64,000 bases of DNA from Aequoribacter sp049615385 (lineage in GTDB: Bacteria > Pseudomonadota > Gammaproteobacteria > Pseudomonadales > Halieaceae). Made by a program: the position numbers and the translations under genes. A model generated the notes under the pieces. That model had not been told where the DNA came from. It worked only from the letters and a program-made list of their open reading frames with translations, and did not search any database. Of the stretch, positions 26,808 through 34,629 are shown piece after piece. Every line of letters starts with the position of its first letter. The first letter of the stretch is position 1. The stretch lies in NCBI RefSeq assembly GCF_049615385.1, contig NZ_JBMZFL010000002.1. One strand, written 5' to 3'.

Positions 26808-27653
26808 TTAAGCCTCGCGCAAATGATCCCAATGAAAGCGAATATGATCGTCGATAAACGTGCTGATAAAAAAGTACGAATGATCATAACCTGGGTGCTT
26901 GCGTATGATGGCGTTGTAACCCGTGTCTTCGCACACGGTCTCCAGTTCATCTAGCAGTAGCTGATCCTCTAAAAATGAGTCCGCTAAGCCTTGATCGATC
27001 AGGGTGGGTAGCTCGGGCGCGCCTGCCTCGATGAGGGCACAGGTATCGTATTTGGCCCATTCATCTTCGTTGTCACCCAAGTAGTTAGCAAAGGCCTTTT
27101 CACCCCAAGCGCAATCCATCGGAGCGCAAATGGGCGCAAAGGCTGATACCGATTGAAAGCGCGAGGGGTTTTTCAGTGCAATGGTTAGCGCGCCATGGCC
27201 GCCCATCGAGTGGCCCGAGATCGACATGTTGTCGGTATCGACAGGGAAATGCTCGCCTAACACGTCGGGTAATTCTGACACGATGTAATCGTACATCTGA
27301 TAGTTTTCATCCCAGGGTGCCTGTGTGGCATTGAGATAAAACCCTGCGCCCAAGCCGAAGTCGTAGGCGCCCTCTGGGTCGTCGGGCACATGCTCGCCTC
27401 GTGGTGAGGTGTCGGGGGCCACAATTGCAATACCCAGTTCGGCGGCAACTCGAAACGCGCCTGCTTTGGTCATGAAGTTCTCGTCGTTGCAGGTCAGACC
27501 CGACAGCCAGACCAACAAGGGGGCAGCAAACTCATGTGTCTGCGGCGGTAAAAAAATAGCGGCAGTCATAGTGCAGTTATTGACCTGGGATTCGTGTGAG
27601 AAGCGAATGTGCTCGCCGCCAAAGACCTTAGTACGCGAAAGAATGTTAATCAT
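26808..27653 (-). CDS. fghA: S-formylglutathione hydrolase
   Basis: 281 aa from ATG 27653. This cytosolic esterase hydrolyses S-formylglutathione to formate and glutathione, the last step of glutathione-dependent formaldehyde oxidation. The nucleophile is S149 in ISGHSMGGHGALTIAL; PLLVWLSGLTCNDENF holds the oxyanion loop and KHPGYDHSYFFISTFIDDHI the catalytic His. The start lies 8 bp inside the end of the frmA gene, so the pair is coupled. The end is 7 bp from the end of the facing glycosylase gene. Confidence 0.95.
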   Translation of the reverse strand: MINILSRTKVFGGEHIRFSHESQVNNCTMTAAIFLPPQTHEFAAPLLVWLSGLTCNDENFMTKAGAFRVAAELGIAIVAPDTSPRGEHVPDDPEGAYDFGLGAGFYLNATQAPWDENYQMYDYIVSELPDVLGEHFPVDTDNMSISGHSMGGHGALTIALKNPSRFQSVSAFAPICAPMDCAWGEKAFANYLGDNEDEWAKYDTCALIEAGAPELPTLIDQGLADSFLEDQLLLDELETVCEDTGYNAIIRKHPGYDHSYFFISTFIDDHIRFHWDHLREA

Positions 27654-28755
27654 ACAAAACGACCGAGCGAATACTTTTACCAGCATGCATCAAGTCAAAA
27701 GCGGTGTTTATTTCACTTAAGGGCATAGTGTGGGTGATTAAATCGTCGATGTTGATCTTGCCCTCCATGTACCAATCGACAATCTTAGGCACGTCGGTGC
27801 GGCCTCTGGCTCCCCCGAAAGCGGTGCCGCGCCACGAACGGCCTGTCACCAACTGGAAGGGCCGAGTTGCAATCTCTTGACCCGCGCCGGCTACGCCAAT
27901 AATGCAGCTTTGCCCCCAGCCTTTGTGGCAGCACTCTAGGGCATCGCGCATAACATTCACATTGCCAATACACTCGAAGCTGTAGTCCACACCGCCACCG
28001 GTCATTTGTACGATGTGGTCTACCAAGTTTTCGCAGTCTGCAGGGTTCACGAAATCAGTCATGCCAAAATGGCGCCCCAATGCCTCGCGCTCGGGGTTTA
28101 AATCGACGCCAATAATACGTGTGGCACCGACCATTTTTGCACCTTGAATGACGTTAAGACCAATGCCGCCCAAGCCAAACACTGCAACCGTAGAGCCGGG
28201 TTCAACCTTCATGGTGAAGGCAACGGCACCAATACCCGTGGTGACACCGCAGCCGATGTAGCAAATTTTGTCGAAGGGTGCGTCTTCGCGCACTTTTGCT
28301 AAGGCAATTTCAGGTAGCACGGTGTAATTCGAAAAGGTCGAGCAGCCCATATAGTGCAAAATGGGGGTGCCATCTAAGCTAAACCGGCTGGTGCCGTCGG
28401 GCATAACACCTTGGCCTTGTGTGGTGCGAATGGCTTGGCATAGGTTGGTTTTGGGGTGCAGGCAAAAATCGCACTCGCGACACTCTGGGGTGTATAAAGG
28501 AATAACGTGATCACCGGGCTTTAAGGAAGTTACGCCCGCGCCAACCTCGCGCACAATGCCTGCGCCTTCGTGCCCTAATATGGCTGGGAAGGCCCCCTCC
28601 GGGTCGTCACCTGACAGTGTAAAGGCATCGGTGTGGCACACGCCCGTGGCCTTGATCTCGACCAAGACTTCGCCCGCTTTAGGGCCCGTGAGGTCGACCT
28701 CGCAAATTTCAAGCGGGGCTCCGGCTTTGAAGGCGACGGCGGCTTGGGTTTTCAT
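27646..28755 (-). CDS. frmA: S-(hydroxymethyl)glutathione dehydrogenase (class III alcohol dehydrogenase)
   Basis: 369 aa, normal length. It oxidises S-hydroxymethylglutathione, formed from formaldehyde and glutathione, using NAD+. Catalytic zinc ligands are in TGVCHTDAFTLSG and GHEGAGIVREVG; structural zinc ligands are in CRECDFCLHPKTNLC. The cofactor loop GLGGIGLNVIQGAKM follows near residue 195. Downstream fghA overlaps it, giving the complete two-step pathway to formate. No frmR regulator gene is seen next to it. Neighbouring ogt and alkA-like genes repair DNA alkylation, a loosely related stress. Confidence 0.96.
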   Translation of the reverse strand: MKTQAAVAFKAGAPLEICEVDLTGPKAGEVLVEIKATGVCHTDAFTLSGDDPEGAFPAILGHEGAGIVREVGAGVTSLKPGDHVIPLYTPECRECDFCLHPKTNLCQAIRTTQGQGVMPDGTSRFSLDGTPILHYMGCSTFSNYTVLPEIALAKVREDAPFDKICYIGCGVTTGIGAVAFTMKVEPGSTVAVFGLGGIGLNVIQGAKMVGATRIIGVDLNPEREALGRHFGMTDFVNPADCENLVDHIVQMTGGGVDYSFECIGNVNVMRDALECCHKGWGQSCIIGVAGAGQEIATRPFQLVTGRSWRGTAFGGARGRTDVPKIVDWYMEGKINIDDLITHTMPLSEINTAFDLMHAGKSIRSVVLYD

Positions 28756-28831
28756 AGGACGTCCTTTTGGGCGATGTCGATTCTGGGGTAGTGATAAACG
28801 TTGCGCTAAGAGCGGTGTCTGTAACGAGTAC

Positions 28832-30454
28832 TTAAGTCCAACCTATGGGGGTGTAAGCCTTATGATAGGCCTTCATGCCCAGAGCTTTGCTTAACACGTC
28901 TACATGGCCAGGAAGTGCAGTCAGTATCTTCATCGCCTGCTCCGTTGGCTTATTCCTGGTGGCGGGCGGACGATGTTCGTGAGCAGTGGCGCTGTTGAGC
29001 TTCGGAGTGTAGTGCATTCCGTACAAAATACACTCATAGCTTTCATGGTTCCAAAGGCCGCCGGTATCTACCGGTGGTCTGCCTCCGATGTGGCTGAAGT
29101 CAAAAATATCCTCTAGTGCATCCATGCCATCAAACCATTGATCTTCGAAATCGTGGGCCGAGGGCGGTTTGGTTTTCCACATTGCAAGTTTAGCTTTGAG
29201 TCGCGGATTGATGCGCTCGGGCTTTTGCACTTCGCGCCAAAATTCAGTGTCGTTTCTCTGCGTTAGGCAATAGTGCATATTAATGAAGTCGAGAATTTCA
29301 TAGTAACGATTCGCCATAAGTCGATTGTAACGCTCGCTCAATTTCTGCATAGCAGCAGCGTTAGACGGCCAGTGCTCTGCCAGCAGAACTGCGCCTAAGT
29401 CGCTTAAATATAGTCCGGTTGACTCCAAAGGTTCGATAAAACCTCCGGCTAACCCAATTGCGACGCAGTTATGTCGCCATAATTGATGTCTGCGCCCAAC
29501 TTTGAAAGGTACAAAACGAACGTCGATGGCATCGGTTCCCGGTCCTTGGTAGGCTCTTAACTCGGCTTCCGCTGCGGACTGGTCGATAAATTCGCTTGAA
29601 TGAACATATCCGATAGACCGTTGATTTTGCATTGGAATATCCCATACCCAGCCATTCGATAAGGCGGTGGCTGTGGTGTAGGGGCGGACTGTACCTGGGT
29701 ATAGGGTGTCGTAGGGCAGGTGCATCGTCACAGCTCTATCGCAGAGTAAGAACTGGGAATAGTCCTCAAAGCCTACGTTCAAGGTCTTGGCGATGAGATG
29801 GCCCTGAAAGCCCGTGCAGTCCACAAACATATCGGCGATTATTGGCTCAGTGCGGTCAGTTGCAACCGATTCTATCCAGCCATGCTCATTTTGTTTTACG
29901 TCGGTCAGATTGGCTTGGATATGCGTTACCCCTCTCGCAACCGAAACGTCGCGAAGTAAATCCGCAAACTTTTGCGCGTTCATGTGATAGGCGTAATTCA
30001 GGGTATGCGTTGCCTCATTTTTACGCATCACAAGGGGTGCCAGGTTCGCTTCGCAGGCCGCGGGCTGAATGGCGCAGGTGTCCATGAAGGGCATCGAACG
30101 GTCGCTGTTCAGCCAGCGCTCTCCAGACGAGTCGAGGGGGCGCTCTCGAATACTCGTAAAGGGATGATGGTAGTGTGAACCGTCTTTCAGTACCCAATTT
30201 TTGTACTTTATCGACTGTTTGAACGTCGCGTCAGTCGCGCGCATAAATTCAGCTTCGGGAATACCAATTACACCGATTAGGTGTCGCATCGAGGGTATGG
30301 TTGCTTCGCCTACAGAGATACGAGGGATATCGGGCGACTCAAGCAAGCTAATCTTTACCTTAGGGTTTTTACCCCGATCGTTAAGTGCGCCATTCAGGTA
30401 CGCCGCTGTGATCCAGCCTGCGGATCCTCCTCCGACAATAAGTAGCCGTTGCAC
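28832..30454 (-). CDS. Flavin-dependent tryptophan-type halogenase
   Basis: 540 aa from GTG 30454 with a GGAGG ribosome-binding site 6-7 bp upstream. The protein shows the FAD loop GGGSAGW (8-14), VGEATIPSM (48-56), a Lys at position 79 in ATFKQSIKYKNW that lines up with the catalytic Lys79 of RebH/PrnA, the halogenase signature W269-V-W-D-I-P274, and FIEPLESTGLY (339-349) with the conserved Glu near 344. These enzymes use FADH2, O2 and chloride or bromide to make hypohalous acid and halogenate an indole or other aromatic ring. A flavin reductase partner is not in the window. The sulfotransferase gene is 22 bp upstream on the same strand; a TonB receptor and S9 peptidase are divergent. Substrate unknown. 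Confidence 0.9.
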   Translation of the reverse strand: MQRLLIVGGGSAGWITAAYLNGALNDRGKNPKVKISLLESPDIPRISVGEATIPSMRHLIGVIGIPEAEFMRATDATFKQSIKYKNWVLKDGSHYHHPFTSIRERPLDSSGERWLNSDRSMPFMDTCAIQPAACEANLAPLVMRKNEATHTLNYAYHMNAQKFADLLRDVSVARGVTHIQANLTDVKQNEHGWIESVATDRTEPIIADMFVDCTGFQGHLIAKTLNVGFEDYSQFLLCDRAVTMHLPYDTLYPGTVRPYTTATALSNGWVWDIPMQNQRSIGYVHSSEFIDQSAAEAELRAYQGPGTDAIDVRFVPFKVGRRHQLWRHNCVAIGLAGGFIEPLESTGLYLSDLGAVLLAEHWPSNAAAMQKLSERYNRLMANRYYEILDFINMHYCLTQRNDTEFWREVQKPERINPRLKAKLAMWKTKPPSAHDFEDQWFDGMDALEDIFDFSHIGGRPPVDTGGLWNHESYECILYGMHYTPKLNSATAHEHRPPATRNKPTEQAMKILTALPGHVDVLSKALGMKAYHKAYTPIGWT

Positions 30455-30476
30455 GTTGCCCTCCTATGAATCCTAT

Positions 30477-31265
30477 TTACTCATAGCCCAACAGCTTGCG
30501 TAAGCCTGGTGCAGCATGGTCCACCAGTCTTTTTTGAGCGGTCGGGAGCTCTTTCGGAATTTCCAAGGCGATACCGGATAAATTATCTCGGTGTGTACCG
30601 CTGAGCTCGGGTTTGCTGCCCAAGCGGACGCGATCTTTCCAGTCCGAGGGCAATTCAGCAATGCCAGTTGGCGTGATCAAATCAAAGAAAAACCGCTCTG
30701 CTTCGATCGTGTCAATATTGTTGATGTGCCAAGTCAAATCTTCTAAGCGGACAACTTTGGCTCGGGTGCCTGTCCATGCACTGCCGTTAAGCTCGAAAAT
30801 GTCTTTTAACGGAGGCGCTTTCCGATGGAGGCCCCAAATCATTAAATTCATGATCTCTTCGATTGTGAGCTGGCCGCTTTTTAGGTTTTCCATGTTGCCC
30901 TGGAAATTATCGGACAAGAAAAAACGAGCGCGCGCAAGCACCCAACTGTAGGGATCGCGTACCATTAAGATGTGGTAGGTGTCGCGCAGCGCAATCGCAG
31001 ATTGATCTGAGAACAGCATATGCCCCCAACTCAGTTTTGGATCGTTGGGGTTAAAAGCTTGCAAATGCTGCTGCAGTATCGGGATTTGAATGAATACTTC
31101 GTTGTAGTGCTGTGTCGCCGGCGCAAAAGTGCGCATGATATTCTTGATTAGATGGGTGCCACATTTTGGCACCGAATTTAAAAAGGTGGGTCGAGAAATA
31201 GGCTCGCGAATCAAGTCTTGCGTGTATTCTTCAAAGCGGTCGGCGTCTAAGTGGACTGTCGGCAT
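30477..31265 (-). CDS. Sulfotransferase family protein
   Basis: 262 aa, probably cytoplasmic. FLNSVPKCGTHLIKNIM (about 28-44) matches the 5'-phosphosulfate loop that binds PAPS, and HILMVRDPYSWVLARARFF (about 98-116) matches the 3'-phosphate motif with Arg103 and Ser107. It would move a sulfuryl group from PAPS to a hydroxyl or amine of a small molecule, glycan or peptide. The halogenase gene follows after 22 bp, so the two are likely one operon. No obvious relation to polysaccharide genes is seen nearby. The remainder of the protein is not recognisable to me. Confidence 0.8.
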   Translation of the reverse strand: MPTVHLDADRFEEYTQDLIREPISRPTFLNSVPKCGTHLIKNIMRTFAPATQHYNEVFIQIPILQQHLQAFNPNDPKLSWGHMLFSDQSAIALRDTYHILMVRDPYSWVLARARFFLSDNFQGNMENLKSGQLTIEEIMNLMIWGLHRKAPPLKDIFELNGSAWTGTRAKVVRLEDLTWHINNIDTIEAERFFFDLITPTGIAELPSDWKDRVRLGSKPELSGTHRDNLSGIALEIPKELPTAQKRLVDHAAPGLRKLLGYE

Positions 31266-31433
31266 AGTGATTTCTCGATAAATTCTTTAGATCTTAGTGA
31301 GTCACTCTAGCAATTGCAATGACACCGGGTTATGTGCTCTGAAGACATTGTAAATAATTCGCATTGTGCCGAGTAGAAGCTTGGTTGCCGCAGTAAAAGT
31401 ATAATAAGTTTGCAGGGTTGTGGTCGGAAAGTA

Positions 31434-31447
31434 GTGAAATACCTCAC
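31434..31447. promoter_or_regulatory. CRP-like palindrome in the halogenase/receptor divergent region
   Basis: GTGA, spacer AATACC, TCAC: a perfect GTGA-N6-TCAC core, with A after it as in the consensus. It is 39 bp upstream of the receptor ATG (31487) and about 170 bp from the sulfotransferase start. A perfect -10-like TATAAT is at 31400-31405 but I see no matching -35. If that hexamer is used, the site would lie downstream of it. Confidence 0.45.
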
Positions 31448-31486
31448 ACGAGCACGCAAACACAAAACAACATGGGATGTGATTGT

Positions 31487-34459
31487 ATGACGAAGTGCAC
31501 ATTAGACACGCAAAACAAAAAACTACTGAGTCTCGCTGTTGCTGCGGCCGTCGGGTTCTCGGGTATTTCATACGCCCAAGAGTCGGACGAGGAAGCCGGA
31601 AGTACACTCAAAAAACTGGAAGAAGTGGTCGTGGTTGGGTCTCGGATTAAGCGTGATGGGTATTCAAGTTCATCGCCTATCGAGGTAATTTCGCCTGAAT
31701 TGGCGACAGTGCAGGGTATCGCAGATGTAGGGTCGCTGTTGCAAAGTGCGACAATAGCATCAGGTTCACCCCAGGTAACCGCGGCGATATCAGCCAATGG
31801 CGTAACCGAAGGCGGGATCGGTGCATCAACAATCTCATTGCGTGGCTTGGGTGCAAACAGAACCTTGGTCTTGCTCAATGGCAGACGTATAGGGCCTGCC
31901 GGTGTGCGTGGCCAGGTATCGTCTTTTGATCTCAATTTGATGCCGCTTGTTGCAGTTGAGCGAATCGAAATTCTGAAGGACGGCGCTTCTACGATCTACG
32001 GTTCCGACGCTATAGCTGGTGTTGTTAACGTCATTACTCGCAAGGATGAGGGCGCTTCATTTGATTTTTACACTTCGCAACCAACTCGAAATGGGGGCGA
32101 GCAGAGCCGCTTGAGCTTGCGCTGGGGCAGCAGCAGTGATCGAGTCAGCTTCAGTGTGATGGGCGATTATATTGAGTCCAAAGAACTGAAAAAAGGCGCG
32201 CGCCAATACTTTAATTGCGGTCAGCAGTACTACTTTGACCCCGATACCGGTGCGCGATCAGATACCATTGATCCCCGAACGGGGCAGCCTTGGTGTAATG
32301 ACTTGCTTTGGGGCCACGTTTGGATATATGACTATTCGGGAGGTATTCCACGCGGAGCGAAAGCGCAGTTTGACAGAAATGGCGATTTGGCTGATTACAT
32401 TCCTGGCTTCGACCCTGCGATCATGGAAACACCCGAAGGCTGGTTCCCAGTTGCTTACGACGAGCCCTCTTTCGGCGTGACGGATGCGGATCACCCTTTC
32501 CAAGATGGTGAGTCGTTGGTGCCAAGTACAGAAGTGTATACATTGTACGCGGACGCCGAGATTCAGCTCACTGACACATTAACGATGTACACCGAAGCTT
32601 TATTGAGCCAGCGCGAGACCTATGTGAATGGGTATCGACAGTTTTGGACCTACATTTATAACGAAGACTTTGATTTTGGCTATTTCTATGGCTACGAGCC
32701 TACAGGTAGTAGCCTTTCTACGGGCTGGCGAGGCCTTCAGTGGCTGAGTCCCACGGCGATTACGGATCACGCTGATAACAGCGTTGAGGTAAAGTACGCG
32801 CGTGCACTTGTCGGATTTACGGGTGAGATAAATAACTATTCATGGGATTTGTCTGCCCAATACTCGCGCTCCAGCGGCGATTACATCTCAGACCGCATTT
32901 ACAATGATTCGATAGAAGATAGTTGGTTTGCTAGCGGATCGTGTGTGGGCACGCAGAGCTCGGTTCGGGGTGCAGATTGTATTGATCCAAGGTGGTTAGA
33001 CGCTGGCTTTTTGGCAGGTGATTTAAATGCCGAAGAACGCGCTTTCCTCTTTGGTAGCGAAGCTGGTGGTACAGAGTATATTCAATGGAGCGTTGAGGGT
33101 TCGATCTCGGGTTCGCTCTTTGACCTGCCCGCAGGAGAAGCATTGGGTGCAGTTGGTTTTCAATACCGTCGAGATGAAATAGACGATGTTCCCGGTGACA
33201 TCACCCTTGCGGGTAACGCGTGGGGTACGTCCGGGGCAGGAATTACTAAGGGTGATGATGCAACCAAGGCCATTTTTGGTGAGATAGAGCTCCCACTTTT
33301 GGCTGATCTGCCCGGCATCCAGAGTCTGACGATGAATGCGTCTGGCCGATGGACTGATGTTTCATCATACGGCAGTGATACGACCTATAAAGTGGGTTTA
33401 AACTGGGAGATCACGCCTACGATACGTGTTCGTGCGAGCAATGGTACGTCTTTCAGAACCCCCGCATTATTTGAACTTTACCTCGCCGATCAAACGTCGT
33501 TCGTGGGACAGCGTAACATAGATCCTTGTATTGGATGGGGACAAGCATTATTGGCAAATCCGGGTTACCAACGAATCGCAGATAACTGCGCGGCAGATGG
33601 AATTCCAGATGATTTCTCAGGCGCCGCAATTTCCGCAACTGTTGTTACGGGCGGCGGTTTGGGCGTGTTAGAGGCTGAGACCTCTGAGGCCAAAACCATA
33701 GGGGTTGTCTGGCAGCCCGAGTTCGCTAACTTGAGTGTGTCGGCGGATTACTTCGACATAAAAATCGAAGACCAGGTGTCGCAGCTGGGTGCGGGGCAGA
33801 TTCTATACCAGTGCTATGATTCTGACTTCTTCCCCAACGATCCGCTCTGTGCGCAGTTTGACCGAGATCCATTGACTAATAACCAGATTACCGAAGTTCG
33901 AGACTCCTACATTAATGTGGCGGAGCAGCGCAACCGAGGTTGGGATCTGGCGGCGACCTGGGTGTATGAGAGCGATGTCGGTATTCTCACGTTTGAGACC
34001 CAGCACTCTTTCCAAATCGAAGATAAGGTTGCGCTTTTTGCCGATACGGAAGAAAACTACAATGGGTATATTGGAAATCCCAAGTGGACCGGTCGGTTCA
34101 GCCTGTCGTTGGATCGAGGCGCATGGAGTGGTGTTTGGTCTGCCAATATTATTGGCAGTGCGGAGAACTACGGGTTGGGCGATGGTGATAACTTAGCTAC
34201 GATATATCCGGGTACGGCCACTGAGCGCGAAGTCCGACTTGTTCTGGATACCGAGCGAGTGATGTACCACAATGCGTCGGTCGCGTATCAGTTTGATAAT
34301 GGCTTGACTGCACGATTCGGCGTCTCCAATGTGTTTGATAAAACACCACCTTTATTATCTCGCAGTAGCCTAGTTAGCAGACAAGGAAATTCAGCCTTCT
34401 ACAGTCAGTATGACTGGGAAGGTCGAAGCTACTTCTTTAATGTTCGTTACGAGATGTAG
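31487..34459 (+). CDS. Large TonB-dependent outer-membrane receptor
   Basis: 990 aa from ATG 31487 (upstream ATG 31472 also possible). Signal peptide: TLDTQNKKLLSLAVAAAVGFSGISYA; TonB box region LEEVVVVGSRIKR. The plug domain has STISLRGLGANRTLVLLNGRRI and VERIEILKDGASTIYGSDAIAGVVNVITRK; the rest is a 22-strand barrel, with ASNGTSFRTPALFELY and a typical C-terminal strand (FFNVRYEM). Receptors of this size and type with an S9 peptidase downstream often take up peptides or other large organics; that is inference. Its promoter region is shared with the sulfotransferase-halogenase operon. A strong hairpin terminator follows at 34478-34512. Confidence 0.92.
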   Translation: MTKCTLDTQNKKLLSLAVAAAVGFSGISYAQESDEEAGSTLKKLEEVVVVGSRIKRDGYSSSSPIEVISPELATVQGIADVGSLLQSATIASGSPQVTAAISANGVTEGGIGASTISLRGLGANRTLVLLNGRRIGPAGVRGQVSSFDLNLMPLVAVERIEILKDGASTIYGSDAIAGVVNVITRKDEGASFDFYTSQPTRNGGEQSRLSLRWGSSSDRVSFSVMGDYIESKELKKGARQYFNCGQQYYFDPDTGARSDTIDPRTGQPWCNDLLWGHVWIYDYSGGIPRGAKAQFDRNGDLADYIPGFDPAIMETPEGWFPVAYDEPSFGVTDADHPFQDGESLVPSTEVYTLYADAEIQLTDTLTMYTEALLSQRETYVNGYRQFWTYIYNEDFDFGYFYGYEPTGSSLSTGWRGLQWLSPTAITDHADNSVEVKYARALVGFTGEINNYSWDLSAQYSRSSGDYISDRIYNDSIEDSWFASGSCVGTQSSVRGADCIDPRWLDAGFLAGDLNAEERAFLFGSEAGGTEYIQWSVEGSISGSLFDLPAGEALGAVGFQYRRDEIDDVPGDITLAGNAWGTSGAGITKGDDATKAIFGEIELPLLADLPGIQSLTMNASGRWTDVSSYGSDTTYKVGLNWEITPTIRVRASNGTSFRTPALFELYLADQTSFVGQRNIDPCIGWGQALLANPGYQRIADNCAADGIPDDFSGAAISATVVTGGGLGVLEAETSEAKTIGVVWQPEFANLSVSADYFDIKIEDQVSQLGAGQILYQCYDSDFFPNDPLCAQFDRDPLTNNQITEVRDSYINVAEQRNRGWDLAATWVYESDVGILTFETQHSFQIEDKVALFADTEENYNGYIGNPKWTGRFSLSLDRGAWSGVWSANIIGSAENYGLGDGDNLATIYPGTATEREVRLVLDTERVMYHNASVAYQFDNGLTARFGVSNVFDKTPPLLSRSSLVSRQGNSAFYSQYDWEGRSYFFNVRYEM

Positions 34460-34477
34460 GGATATAGAGCCACTGTG

Positions 34478-34512
34478 AAAAAGGCCGATCAACTCTGTTG
34501 CGCGGCCTTTTT
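34478..34512 (+). terminator. Rho-independent terminator after the receptor gene
   Basis: Perfect 10-bp arms AAAAAGGCCG (34478-34487) and CGGCCTTTTT (34503-34512), with an inner CAAC/GTTG stem in the loop. The T-run at the end of the right arm makes it a standard terminator 18 bp after the receptor stop, so the S9 peptidase gene probably has its own promoter. Confidence 0.85.
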
Positions 34513-34629
34513 CGTTTCGGACTTAGCGCATGATACAACTGCAGTACGAAATCTTTGTGATTTAGTTTCATTTTTTCTTGAGCCCGATAGATTAGCTTGT
34601 AAACTGGCTGCAAATTCAATCGATGCTGG

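Noticed and set aside
31266..31486. Peptide precursor gene (RiPP-like) near the halogenase
   Set aside because: The divergent gap holds no short frame with a start, ribosome-binding site and Trp/Cys-rich core.
34553..34568. TGTGATTTAGTTTCAT, a possible CRP site before the S9 peptidase gene
   Set aside because: Only the left half fits the consensus; the right half lacks TCAC.
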